DNA from: Halichondria panicea
Lineage: Eukaryota; Porifera; Demospongiae; Suberitida; Halichondriidae
DNA length: 64,000 bases
NCBI RefSeq assembly: GCF_963675165.1
Contig: NC_087393.1
Span: 4,345,502 to 4,409,501 of the forward strand
Direction: 5' to 3'
Below the pieces are notes generated by a model. That model was not told the origin of the DNA, did not search any database, and saw only the letters and a list, made by a program, of their open reading frames with translations. Positions 23,917 through 36,700 of this stretch are shown piece by piece. Position numbers and translations under genes: made by a program. Position 1 is the first letter of the stretch. Every line of letters begins with the position of its first letter.

Positions 23917-26900
23917 AGGGGGTGAATTAGCACCGATTAAGTGCTTATCTCAGAGGAATTTCTACACATTGTACCAATTAGTACTCTTGATTGTACATAC
24001 ATTACTGCTTAGAAGTATGACGTATTACGTGTTTTGGCATGCATATCTGAACCTCTGAACCTAAATCTGTACGTGTTAGGAACGTATCGCAAACTGTACA
24101 TGTACATGTATGTACTAAAGTACACTGTGACTAATAAAGATTATAATCATGTTTCTGTGCCAAAAAGTGTGTTAGGTGCAAGTTGTGTGTGGGTGGTATA
24201 GGGACAATCCCTTTAGGGTCCTGCCTAATGTATGTACAGTACATGTAGTGTAGCAGGAGCATTGAGTAGTGTGTGTACTGAGCACCTTACCTTGGCCAGA
24301 GCACTGAGGTCATTGGCTGCACTCGAGCATTTTCTGTAAAGACAACAATAAAATAATGATATGACCTCCCACCATGTGGTGTAAGCTCCTCCCACCAGTG
24401 TGGGGAGTGCGTATTTCACAATGATTGACTAGCAAGCAACACAGCTGCTAGGCCTATAGTAACTGGCCCTGTATATGTACATGTAATAGAGTTTAACTCT
24501 AAATGTTGCACTGACAATAATAGTCATGACTGGTGAAAATGGTTGATGGGAGGTTGATGGGAGGTTTACACAATAGCGAGAGAGACATAACGACAGCATC
24601 TGGACACCAGACAAATTTGGTCTACACCCAGTACACCCTCACACAGACACACCCCTTATCAATACGTAGCCACACAGCTGTAGACACAAGTCTTGAATAC
24701 ATGCACATAATTATATACAGTTCATTAACTATAGCAACTGATGCATATCATGTTAAACAGGGCATGTGTTACCAACTAATTTAAAACCATTTTTGGCACC
24801 AATTCAGTGAACATCTAACTAACCATGGACTACCAAATGTGGTTCATACAGTACATTGGGACCACTTTGAGTGCATGCAAGTGACCATGGCAACACGAAG
24901 CTACTCCACCCACCATGGAGCCTCTTGATCATGAAGGGCCGTTCCTTCTCACTGAGGTTCCAGAATGATATCTCCCCCGTCTGATGAGAGGTGAGGAACT
25001 GAGTGCCACTCGAGTGCCAGCACGTTGCCAAGATGTCCCCCATCTCCTCCTCTCCCTTGATGGGGCCGTAGATTGCGATAGGCTTCCAAGTGAGGGCGTC
25101 CCATAGCTCGAGGTAGTTGTGCTCGTAGCCTATCAGCAGCTGCGTGTGTGAGGGGTGTGTGTGTGTGTAGTGGGTGGTAGTGTACGTGTGTGAGGGGTGG
25201 GTGACGGTGCGTGTGTGTGGGGAGGGTAGTGTGAGGGATAGAGTCTGTATAAAAGCTAGTAAAAGCCATTCTACAAGAGTACAGAGAGCCTATCTGTAAG
25301 TACAGCACATAGTTATGTACACTGAGCAAGATCCACCCCCAAGAAACAAGCCCACCAACACCTGTCAGTAGTCAGTGAACCATATCCAACAAACCACATC
25401 ATCTACCACGAATAGCCGCCCACCCACACACACTGACACAGTACCTGTTTGGGGTTGGCAGGGCTGATGTCCAGTGTTTTCACACTACCGGGTACATCCT
25501 TCCCTCTGTACTTGAGGCTGCGAGACAAAAACACGTTTGCTTTCAATTACTACAAACAAGTTACAAAATGTTACAAATTGTTATACATGTAAGACAATTG
25601 CTACATGTACTAACAAAAGTCAAAGTAACCAGCCTTTTAAAATGAGAAATTCACAACATTAAGTGAACTCAACTCTATTCTTATCGAAACATTAAGTCCT
25701 AGCTCAATCTTAAATAGTTCACTGTAAGTACATGTACAAGCTAATCAACGAGCTACGTATCTAGTCCACTCACTATGCTCGTGCTCTGGACCAGGAGAGG
25801 ACTTCCGGGGACATGCCATCGAACTCTGTGTCCATGGGATACGTAATACCCCCCAGGGTGCCCACAAACAAGCAGTCACAGTAGGGGGGCAGACAGCAGG
25901 TGGTGATGGTCTTGGCACTGAGGGGGAAATGAAAAAATTGATCCTGAAACTTAATCATAATAATTATATGTAAACTGTAGCATCCATGGAACAGTTATAG
26001 GGTACTGTCCACAACTTTATCTACGCACATGTAGCATGTAGCATGTAGCATGTAGCATGTAGACATGTATGGCTATTGCATGTATTGTTAGTGTAAGCCG
26101 GACAAGAATTCAACAACTCAAAACATTAAAAGTATTGTTCGGTCGCAAGAAAACATAATAAAAAAAAAACATAATAATAATTACTGAAAAGGCTTGAGCA
26201 TCATTACAGGCAAGGTCATTGTAGTTCATTGATATAAAGGAGTATACTAATATACAAGACCTAAGTATAACGAAGATTAGCATGTACAAATCTAATACAC
26301 TCTTACTATGGAGGAACGGTAACTATTGGTATAGGTATGGGTTAATTGGAACAGGAACTCACAGTCCTCCCTGGAACTTGTACGTTCTCTTGAGGACAAG
26401 ACGAGAGTTGCCATCTCCATCGATCAGACTCCACTTGTGCATGACATTGTTGGAACAGATTGTGATCAGGGAGGGCTGTGTAGTGTGTGTGGTGTGTGTG
26501 TGTGGTATGTGTGGTATGTGTGGTGTGTGTGTGTGTTAGGGTTGAGAGGGTGGAAAGGCAATTTATCAAAAGAGGATTATGTGCACGAGTACAATTCACT
26601 TACTTCAGACGCAAATGGCAGGATTTGTTGAATTCTGTACACATCGTCCTGTATTCCTGTAAGCTCCACCCCCGGCTGGCCGAGCCTGTGTGTGTTGTGT
26701 GACATGGTGATACACTAAACAACAGAGACAAAACACACTTACTCAGATAAATAAACCACTACAATTTTCAATTTCCATAGCTACGTACCACACAAAAAAC
26801 GATAATTATTACATTTTTGTCTGATATCCTATAGAGCCGTGGGATTGTGCTACAATGAAACTAATCAAACTTTCCCAGCCTAACTCAACATTATTCATGC

Positions 26901-29900
26901 ACTGAAGTTGCTGCTCATGAATATATGCATGAGCTTACACATGACGTACATTCGCAACTCTCCGGTGGACGTTCCTATGAATAGGCACTTCCGGTGGGGG
27001 TCAAAGGTCATACAGGACGGGCCCAGCGGGAACCCATGAGCACAGTGCTGCAGGTGCAAACGAGTGGTAATTAGTGGCATAAAAATAGTAAACTGTAAGC
27101 TGTAGAATTTATAGAGATCTGCAAATTAGTGTAATGCTGCTGTTACTAAGTGTGAATGCTGATTCTCAAATCACTGGGAGATACGCCTCCTCTCAACATC
27201 ACATTACACGTACATACTCCAAAATCCACCACTGTCTGGCATTGTAAGCACCTGCTGCTATATTTGCAATTAATGATGGGAAGGTTCAAGATTTAGGAGA
27301 AGACATACATGTACAATGAAGTATCCCCCTGATTTTATTTGGTAGCCAAAGCAGTCAAAAAATACAGACACACCAACAACTTAAGAATTATATTTATAAA
27401 TAGCATTCAATCAATAGATGAGTGCAGAGTGCATGAGTGTATTCATGCACTCCTGGTGAGTGTTAATAGATCATTCTATAGCATCCTGGACACAGAACAT
27501 TGGGAATGGCATGCACTGTTGTGTGAGGCAACACCAAGCAACTACCACCACCAATAGAGCATGCTGTGTGAGGCAACACCAAGCAGCTACCACCACCAAT
27601 AGAGCATGCTGTGTGAGGCAACACCAAGCAGCTACCACCACCAATAGAGCATGCTGTGTGAGGCAACACCAAGCAGCTACCACCACCAATAGAGCATGCT
27701 GTGTGAGGCAACACCAAGCAGCTACCACCACCAATAGAGCATGCTGTGTGAGGCAACACCAAGCAGCTACCACCACCAATAGAGCATGCTGTGTGAGGCA
27801 ACACCAAGCAGCTACCACCACCAATAGAGCATGCTGTGTGAGGCAACACCAAGCAGCTACCACTACCAATAGAGACACCAAGCAGCTACCACCACCAATA
27901 GAGCATGCTGTGTGAGGCAACACCAAGCAGCTACCACCACCAATAGAGCATGCTGTGTGAGGCAACACCAAGCAACTATCACCACCAATAAAGCATGCTG
28001 TGTGAGGCAACACCAAGCAGCTACCACCACCAATAGAGCATGCTGTGTGAGGCAACACCAAGCAACTATCACCACCAATAAAGCATGCTGTGTGAGGCAA
28101 CACCAAGCAGCTACCACCACCAATAGAGCATGTTGTGTGAGGTAACACCAAGCAACTACCACCACCAATAAAGCATGCTTCCTGTGGGCAAACAGTGTCT
28201 TTGTGCAACTGGAATAAGTGGAGACTTATTGGACTCTAATTGGGTACATTGACTACGGTGTGTACACAGTACATCTAAGGGAAGCTTATATGCAAATAAC
28301 TAACTAGCTAGTGTCAAATTCTATAATTATAGTGAATTGAGCTCACAATCATGGATGATGTTATGAACACATGCAGAAGTTCTAAGAAGTTTCATATCTA
28401 CTCTTGGTTTCATACACTTTAGCTATACACAGAGGATATGAGATAAAGGTATCCAATATCTTCACTGTAATTTGATACTGGTGCTGTTAATGAGCTAGTG
28501 GGCTGAATGGAATGATTAATGATTTCGTGGTCTATACTGTTCTTATATTGTGGTCTATGTTTTGTGTCTAAACTGTTGTAAAGTGTGCTGACTTTGTGGT
28601 CTACCTTGTAAAGGCTAGCTTGTACCAGCCACTTATCTATATTGTGACAGGCTCTGGGAAAACCAGACTATTGGAGCAGAATTTAGTATTGAGCTACAGC
28701 TAAATTTATGCCTACACTATAAAATCTCAAATAAAATGTTATTGATGTATAAGTGTCTACAGTCCTTCTACTACCTCTCTGTAAAATCTGATGCTCTAAA
28801 TCCAACTCTTTCCATCGAAACGCTTCGTCCAAACTTTCGCTATTACCTTATTTTTCCTAATTAAGCAATCTTTGAGAGCCGTTTTTCTCGATACTACATT
28901 TTACGGCTTCGAGTTTCCAACGCGCATGACTCGGGTATGAAACTAGGTATGTGAACACTAAGCATATCATTGTGTAGGCAATGCTCTGCTCTATCACTTG
29001 GTACATTAATCACCAAAATTTTAGTCTGCTCCAATAGTCTGGTTTTCCCAGAGCCTGTCACATATAAACAAATACAAGCACATTCAACCACAAGGCTACT
29101 GCAGGAGAAAAATTGTGGCTAACTTTAAGTAGATTCCAATCATTTGAAGTGTTCTTACAATTAAGTGGGTTTACACATACTTAGTCCTCCCACACATCTT
29201 TGTGGAGAATAAGGGAACCCTCCTACAAAAACACACTAGCCCCCCTACACACACAAAACATACAACCATACCCACACCCACACACACACACCCACACCCA
29301 CGTACACACACACACACACAGGCACACCCCCCATACACACACACTAAAAGCAAATTGTTTGTCAAGGAAACACTACACTGAAAAGAAGTGCCTCAACTGA
29401 ATGTAGATGTATTGTCTAGTTCACTGAAAGTTACACATGCATGAATAGCTGACCCAAATGAATAGAAAATTTCCCTGACATGCGACCGATGTGCTCAGCC
29501 TTGGCAGAATGACTTGGTCTCCAAGGAACAGTAATGTACGGTAGTGCTAGATACCACACACACAGACACATTTATGTTGTCTGAAAATTGGTTTATACAA
29601 ATTTGTCAGACAGGGGGAAAATTAATTGTGCAGTACTGAGTGCTACAGTCGTATGTATAGGGTAAATGCATGTGTGCCAAGAGATCAAGTTCAATGTAAT
29701 GTGACCACCGTTCATACTATCAGAGTTCACACAAAAGTTTAATATCTCGAGGACAGGCTTGTATACTAGATATAGCTAGCTAAGCACACGTACTCTGAGC
29801 TAGCAAATGGTTCGACTGTAGCTATGGAGACAAACTCATCAGAGAGCTCAAGTGTGCGTAATTAAACAGTCCACTACATACACAGCCATGACATGTGCTA

Positions 29901-30076
29901 GCTTATCATTAAGAGCTAGCTACACACATGTCAGATCTAGCTAGCTAGCTGTACATATATGCAATAAACAAACACACCTTTTCCAAGAAGAACTTTCCTC
30001 TCAGGTCAGCCACAGAGCCCGAGATGCTATGATCGGCACCATGGCGCCCAAACTTCTTACCAAAGAACTTCCACAT
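18164..30076 (-). CDS. LLGL: Lethal giant larvae homologue (LLGL), 1067 aa, WD40 polarity protein
   Basis: Exons 5' to 3' (minus): 30076-29978, 27047-26950, 26685-26604, 26475-26363, 25917-25774, 25517-25445, 25139-24914, 24333-24291, 23856-23590, 23343-23122, 22903-22863, 22787-22657, 22295-21970, 21734-21649, 21330-21028, 20791-20668, 20374-20070, 19885-19575, 18373-18164. The start MWKFFGKKFG is followed by the family block HGFP...FDP; later come MWPIDGG and GHEDGTVKFWD, typical of Lgl double beta-propellers. Residues 664-672 (S-IRK-S-FRQ-S) give three serines spaced by four in a basic patch, the aPKC-controlled membrane-binding site of Lgl. Family role: cortical polarity factor antagonised by aPKC and linked to SNARE traffic. 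The length matches human LLGL1 (about 1064 aa). The donor of exon 20791-20668 must be GTTATA to keep frame; the better-looking GTGGGT four bases upstream would break it. It is tandem with FLII. Confidence 0.95.
18430..18980. repeat. Degenerate repeats of 'ttctaatta..ccggacact' around the element
   Basis: The motif 'ttctaat' plus 'ggacac/ggacaa' occurs about six times (near 18439, 18456, 18494, 18535, 18911 and 18940). It is interrupted by the inverted-repeat element at 18645-18857. It reads as an older low-order tandem array split by the insertion. Confidence 0.5.
18645..18857. mobile_element. CCGTATAGCGGGTA-family inverted-repeat element, in the last LLGL intron
   Basis: The left end reads ACCGTATAGCGGGTAATTTTC and the right end is its complement (TTACCCGCTATACGGT). 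Inner arms also pair ('gtggggtaaaatattcg' with 'cgaattttttaccccac'). No reading frame is present. Related copies lie at 47318-47490, 48225-48826 and 61232-61447. Confidence 0.85.
19372..19558. repeat. Dispersed intronic repeat, copy 1 of 3
   Basis: Shares with about 32620-32800 and 36330-36490 the ordered blocks 'gtggtcac/gtggtcatc', 'aatacagcca'-like, 'aaagtctccata' and 'cactgttg.tctg..caaggtga'-like. All copies are intronic (one in LLGL, two in FLII) and in the same plus-strand orientation. No coding capacity. Confidence 0.7.
22386..22457 (-). tRNA. tRNA-His: tRNA-His (GTG), inside an LLGL intron
   Basis: Read on the minus strand: the acceptor arm GCCGTGA pairs with TCACGGC, with a D arm, an anticodon stem ATTACG/CGTAAT around loop TTGTGGC (anticodon GTG), and a canonical T arm with GGTTCGAATCC. 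No intron is present; the encoded discriminator base is A (22386). It lies on the sense strand of the LLGL intron between exons 22787-22657 and 22295-21970, so it depends on its own internal A and B boxes. Confidence 0.95.
23858..23914. repeat. (GT)n microsatellite abutting an LLGL splice acceptor
   Basis: An almost uninterrupted GT run of about 56 bp lies directly upstream (on the minus strand, as CA repeats) of the acceptor of exon 23856-23590. Similar CA/GT tracts lie near other intron ends in LLGL and FLII. Confidence 0.9.
27521..28180. repeat. 45-bp minisatellite, about 15 copies, in LLGL intron 1
   Basis: The unit includes 'gtgtgaggcaacaccaagca', then 'gctaccaccaccaat' and 'agagcatgct'. 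Because 45 is a multiple of three, long artefactual open frames appear on both strands. The first eight units are almost identical, one unit is truncated near 27870, and later units alternate between two variants (cagctacc / caactatc), so higher-order duplication of a pair occurred. Confidence 0.95.
28638..29066. mobile_element. About 425-bp element with long near-perfect inverted repeats, in LLGL intron 1
   Basis: A block of about 40 bp beginning TGACAGGCTCTGGGAAAACC at about 28645 is matched by its complement ending at about 29060. The central 330 bp have no convincing frame. The high arm identity suggests recent activity of a nonautonomous DNA element. Confidence 0.85.
29226..29346. repeat. 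CA-rich low-complexity tract
   Basis: Imperfect (CA)n/(CCCACA)n sequence in LLGL intron 1. Open frames over it are artefacts of the repeat. Confidence 0.8.
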
Positions 30077-30770
30077 CTCAGAGAACAAGCTTCTTTAGCT
30101 AGCTGCTAGCATGCAATATAGTTGAGGTGTTTCTGTAGCCCCTTTGTGGTAGATTATTGCGGTAGGTATTCATAACATGTTAATTGAAATTGGTAAGGAT
30201 CTTCACAGAGGAATGTGGTGCTAATGGTATTCATGGGTTGTGGTAGGGATCGATAACAGCTGTGACCCAGAGGAGGGAGGACACAGGCAATTAATCCCAA
30301 GTATAGTAGTAAATGCCTTTTTTCATATTTTCATTAACTCACACACATGCACACTCATGTGGCAATCCTTAGCTTTGGTCACGTGACGTGGGTGGGTGTA
30401 TCCAATAACGTATTTAAAGGTGCCTAATTATAGGTATTATAAGATATAGTCATGGTCAAAAGGTCTGCTTCCGGGGGACTTTATGATCGTCAAATTCTTT
30501 CTTCAATCCTTTGTTAATTTCATTGTGGTTGAAGGTATCAAAGAAAGAGTAAATGATTGGAATTGTAATTCATTGGAAGTAGATTTTTTAATTAACCCTG
30601 GCTATCCTTGTCTAGCTGACCCATCATAATTATTCACCGTCATAAATAATTACTGACAGTATTATTGGACAGTTGAATATTTTATTATGTGCAACAAATC
30701 TGGAAAGAATTTTATGCTAGTACTAGAAATGATTCTGAATAAAAAGAGAGACTGCATTTGTTTTATTAGA
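30077..30770. promoter_or_regulatory. LLGL upstream region with a palindromic E-box
   Basis: The 694 bp between the FLII stop and the LLGL start contain GTCACGTGAC at 30378-30387, about 300 bp upstream of the LLGL ATG. This is the palindrome preferred by USF/TFE-type bHLH-zip factors. It must also hold the FLII 3' UTR and the LLGL promoter and 5' UTR. The regulatory role is inferred from the motif and position. Confidence 0.45.
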
Positions 30771-33700
30771 CTATGCTTCAGTTTCAGTCACCCAGCCTTG
30801 GAAACACTTGGTGAACTCCCATGGTTCGTGGCCTCTCTTAGCAACCTTTAGTTTCCTCCCGTTGCCCAGGCCTTCACTCATAAGGTGTTTGATGTACACC
30901 TGTGTGCATGTGTGTGTGTACACAGTTGTGATTTTATATTCTATTCTATTCACAGTGATTTGTCACTATAAATTTCGTTTTAGTAAAAGATTAATTCTAA
31001 TTCCTACACACATAATTATACCAATAGTAGCTAGCATCCAAACACATGCCCTCCCTACAGATAGTGCCAGCCAGCTAACTCACCTGTGAGCTCTTGACGG
31101 CTAGCTTCCTCTCCACCTCACTGGCGTTCTTCCCGAACCAGAGGAACACGTTCTGTCCACTATCCAGCAGCATCACATCATCCTCAGAGAGGTCTCCCTA
31201 CATGAGGACACAGAGAAATGGTGAAGCCCTGAGAATGAACCCTCTCAAGATTGAGCAGAGCTTTTTGTACACTTCTCGAGGCTTTCAACAAATTAAGATA
31301 TCCCTAGCTCTAAACAAGAATACAATGGCTGCTTATAGAATACCCCAGATCTCTTCCTCCAATGCTAATCACACAACAATTTCTCTGCTAATTAGGCTGA
31401 GAAACTGGTGTAGAGGAAAATAATGTATGGACACTCTTACAAGGAAACGCAAATTGTGGAGGAAATATTTACGTACACATTGGACAGTTAGTGCACTCTG
31501 ATATGTTGTGTACCTGACAGAAATCGATACATTTCTCAGACACGGCAAAGAAGCCTCTCTCATTAGAGCACCTGAACAGTCGCCTGTGACCCATAAACAC
31601 TGCTTCCTGAAGTCGGGAGGAACGGAGTCAGGGGAAAAGGGTCAAACACAAACACAAGAAACTCGACAGCTTTCGCATGTACTGAGTAGATATAAATAAC
31701 ACAGGGAGGGCCAAAAATTTAAAGTTGAGTTCTAACACATTTTCATTGACATGAAACAGAGATTGTGCACATCACACTCTCCACTCATCACACACAAAGA
31801 GACGCCCACATGCCCACATACACGAGCAGATTCCCTCACCGATTCGTAAGGTGCTCTTCCTCCGAGGGCCACCCAGAAGAAGTTCTCCGGCTCCCCTCCC
31901 TCCTTGACCACCACATTGGAGTAGTTGGACTGCACCAAACAATTAATACCATAAATGAACGTAGAGCACATAATTATAGGACACTCATGAATACGAATAC
32001 ACAAAGTGACTGTTGGCCCACCACAGGGGAAGCATGCTCTATTGTCTGCTTGGTGTTGCCTCACCATTGCACCATTGTGTGCATACCATTCCCATTATTT
32101 TAAAAACTATAGTAATTAAGATAACAAACAGATAGACGAAGGGCAATAAAGCTATACCTACCTACAGTGTACATGTACAACCAAACACTTAATTCCTGGA
32201 GATTGGGAAACCCACTTAACATTAGCTAGTACGACATTGTTGCCATTTTGCCTCAATGACTATCACATGACATGCTGAGCATGAGTTTGTACTCTTGTTT
32301 CGTATTGGAGATGCCAACCAGTGAGAGGCAATTAACACTGAATAACTTCCAAGTGGAAGCGAGCAAACTCAGAGCTAGCTACATAGCTATGACTGACCTC
32401 AAACATTGTCCTTCCCATTTGCTCAGCGTGAATGGCCTCTTCTTGTGTAGTCTTGCTGCCCAGCCAGATGTACATTATACCCGACCCTCCACTGTTCTCA
32501 AATGGTACTCTCAAAATGTGGCTGCTCGAACAAGATGTGAGTGTGCATGTGTGTGTGCGGGGGGGGGGGGTACAATAACATTAAAGATGAATTAGGATAT
32601 TAGGGTAAATGTACAATGAAACCTGTCTCTTGTGGTCATCCTTATATAAGCAGGCCACCCACTATAATACAGCCACGTTAGTAAATCCCAAAGTCTCCAT
32701 AGCAAGTACGTTTTGACTAAAGTGTTAGCAGGCCACCTTTTAATTACGGCCATTGTTGGTCTGCCCAATGGGTGATCACTACAACAAACAGGTTTGACTG
32801 TCTAGTATTATCGAGGTAATGTCTAGATTGAACACACCAGAATGAGGAGTTGAGGGTCTGAGGTCGCACTGGCACTTGCACTATCCTTCGACAGAGTTTG
32901 CTCCCGTTGGAGCGTATCTGATACAGTGATGGATTGTAGTCCATATTCTCACTCTCTCTCTTGCCCTGGATATAATAATAATTGTATATTGTTAAAATTT
33001 GCCACGAGTAAAACTCTTATTCCAAACCAATAAAAATTAAGGCCACTCTCTCTATAATAATATATATAGTCAACAGTGATAGATACATACTGACAGGTAT
33101 TATGCCTCGCACTGTGATTATAGTACAGTACCAAAGGAGGTTCACTTTAGTAGATTTTGGGGAATAAAAAAAAAATTAATGCATTGTATGTGTACGTTGG
33201 CCGAGGCTAATTGAGACTGATACCAATACGTATTATAAGTAGACACTTACCCAGTGAATGATACACTTTCCCCCAAAGTGAGAGAGGAATTTCATGTCTT
33301 CTTGCTGCTGGTACAGCTTCACCACGTCAATGGGTCCGTCCATAGCCCTCTCCAGCTGCTTCTGAATACTGCAGAGGGTGGCGGTGTAATTACAAGTAAA
33401 GTGTTTCATTAAAGTCATAAATATAAACTATTGGGGTGTGAATAGGGTGCTTACATTTGAAACCCCCCCCCATGTCTTTAATGTGAACTCCCTGAAATAA
33501 GGACACCTCACACTCAACCAAGTCCCAACTCAATAGAGGCACATAAGGGTTAAAAAACTGAAACCTGACACTCTCGAGTTCAAATATTTGCGTTCATTTT
33601 GGAATACAGTACACCCCACAATAATTGATCACTGATGGGAAGACAGAACCATGCATGTTGGGTGCACCACTCACCCATGAGTGAAGTGCAGCCATCCCAT

Positions 33701-36700
33701 ATTGTTGGTGTCCCTGCCCTGCCAGAAGTAGACCACTGTTGAGATCTCATCCTCCTCATCCTCCTCGTCCATCTCATCGTCATCCTCGTCTGTTGTGTGT
33801 GCGTGTGGGTGGGAGTGTGTGTGGTATGGGTGTGTGGGTGTGGATGTGTTGTGTGTGCGGGTGAAGGAAGTAAAAGTGGAGTGGTGGGATGTGTGAAGGA
33901 ACGCGGGCTTAAGACGCTCTGTTTACTGACCATATCTTTACATGTATGTTTCAAGTTGGGAGGTCATGATGAATGAAAGAGATACATGTACTTTTACATG
34001 CACCCTCATGTATGCACTAGCCCAGTACTACATAACACATGCATATACGCTACCTTTTTCTTCCACTGGGATGGCATATCGACAAAGGAAGAAATAGCAC
34101 TCTCCACTATAGAAATGACCTGTGAGGAACAAGTAAGCAACTCAACAATGCACAGCTGCTCATTCTTGTACGCAGCACACAAATGCCCAAGGCTATCTCA
34201 ACACATACCCAAGCCATAGTAGCCAGAGTTACATTGTTACAGTGAGGGTTTTATCTAGTGGGGGGGGGGGGGTAGGGATGAACCTTCCCCCCTAAAAATG
34301 TTGTAGAATAATGACATCATCACAATGTGATTAACTATAAGGTAGATCTACTGTGTTAAAACAAAAGTGGGTGTAGCCAAGCATTTTGCGGCGCGCTTAT
34401 GTGCGCCCATATCTTCCCCCCCCCAAATTTGTGATCTTAGATGAAACCCTGACAGTAGAATTAACAGACAACAGTGTACGTAGCAGTACTGGAAATACTT
34501 CTCTAAAATAGCATGCAAGCTGTGTGTGCACTGACCGGTCTCCCTCTTTGGTAGGATGGAGAACTTGCGGCCCTCGATGACACAGCACTTCATGGAGAGC
34601 AGCTGACTACCCCACTTGATCTCTAGCGCATTCTGCAAGGAAACACATTGTGACCTCATCCACTGTATGCACCTGTAGATCTACTAGTACAATACACATG
34701 CATGTTGAACTGAATGCTCGAAGGATGATTTGCTTCATATAATTATACGTACATGTAGATAATTATACAGTGCATACTGAAGATTGTTTATAGCTACCTC
34801 CTCTTACATTGTACATACAATGCATGTACAGTGTATAACATGTTCTCACAACTCACAGCCTCTCTGTTGGGCATAGGCAATTCTCTGGGGAGGAACAATG
34901 GCGACAAGTCAACCTTTGCTGCCTTCTTCTCGGGTGACTTTCCAGGATTCTTTTTCTGTTAAATAAAATAGTCTCAATAAAAGCAAAAGAAGAGAGGCTG
35001 AAACTACACATTGAACGTATGCAGCACTTGGTACCAATACCCCCATTCCAGTACAGAATCAATACCTTCATTCCCATATAGAATCGTGACTGTACAATCC
35101 CAATTCCAAATCACAACGCACACTTATTTGTGATTCACACACTATATAGACACGCAGCACCAAAGTCAGCAGCAGCTGTTACCATCAATGTAACCCCACC
35201 TACTCCACTAACGTACGTACCAGTTCTATGTCTCTCTCCTCAATCATTCGAGTGGTCTTGGTGAAGTCCACCTTCAGAGCATCCTCCCAGTCTGAGAATC
35301 TCAGCTTCAATATCTGGTGCTCCGTTCCCTCTTGCGTCCGAGTCACCATGGCAACAGGGGGACGAGCGACCATATCGAGGAGCTCCTGTGCTAGTTTGAG
35401 AGCAGCTGCACGAACCAGTCTTGGTGACTTGCGACCGATCCTACAAGAGGAAGAGATCGGGTACTTTTAATTAGTACTTAATTCCCACAACAAAATGCCA
35501 ACCCCCTTACATGTACCTACTAATAATATGAACTATACAAATAATACGTAGCCAGGCTAACAGGCATTATTTGCTTATCACAAATCTGTACGTACTATAA
35601 TTACAGCACTGTACAACGATGGGGTCAGACACACAGTGTAAATGCACAATGCCTACACAGCACCATTGTACTTTCAACTCACCACACAAAGATGTCAGTG
35701 TGGAAGTCCAGTATGTACACATCGTTGGTTTTGAGTAGAGCCTTCTCCAGTTTTCCCCCAGTTATCTGTACTTGGGGTAGCTCCAGATATCCAGTACCTA
35801 GCCCGGCCTTGTATATTATGGGCGTGTGTCGAGGGAGGTCATTGCGGGGGGCCTTCAGCTGTGTGGGGGGTGGGAAGGGTGTGGTTTAAAGCTTAAAGGT
35901 TGCAGAGAAGCAAGGTTTGTATTGTAGGTACAGGGTGTGTGGTGTGTGGTACAGATAGTAAATGTACACAGGGTGTAAAAATAATGATACATTCGGAAAA
36001 TACATAGAGGGATGTAAGGTGAAGTGTATTTATTAATAAACATAATATGCTGGTACGTTGTAACTATTGATTCTGACTGCCCGAGTGTTAGTATTAGTAC
36101 AACCATAGGATTGGCAGTGCTATTGCATGTGTTTTAAATTATTGTACATGTAGTTAGTTAGACAGTCAGACACCACACCACGTGATGCACTCACCGGAGG
36201 CTTCTCCTGTGGCTCTCCTTCGAGGTAGCTCCAGAACTCCTCATTCTCAATGCCCTATACAGCACAGAACACAACTTCATTGAGGCAGTCTGGACACATA
36301 CACATACCGGTATAGATACATGCATACTGTGGTCATCCTACATGTACGTACACAATGCAAGCAGGTCACCCTCTACAATACAGCCAGGTAAATAGGCCCC
36401 AAAATCTCCATACAGCATGTTTTAACAGGCCAACTCTTTAAATTACAGCCACTGTTGGTCTGGCCAAGGGTGACTACAGTAACTACCTTTCACTGCATGT
36501 ACATTAGATTCCACAAGATGTACAATGAATGACACACATTACGTTATACAAGTGTGACTACTTATCCCTAGTGACAGCACTTACAGCTCTCATCTGAGTA
36601 ATGGTGGCGTTGTTCTTCCTTTCGTACTTGTTGATCTTCTCACAGATGAGTCGAGCTTTTGAGCGAGCCATGAGACTGGACTTGTTCCCACACCACACAA

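Noticed and set aside
23586..23933. Open frames of Cys-Val or His-Thr repeats
   Set aside because: They read through the GT microsatellite; only the part 23590-23856 on the minus strand is a real LLGL exon.
27463..28208. Long open frames on both strands (up to 245 codons)
   Set aside because: They are produced by the 45-bp minisatellite, whose length is a multiple of three; the translations are pure repeats and the region is an LLGL intron.
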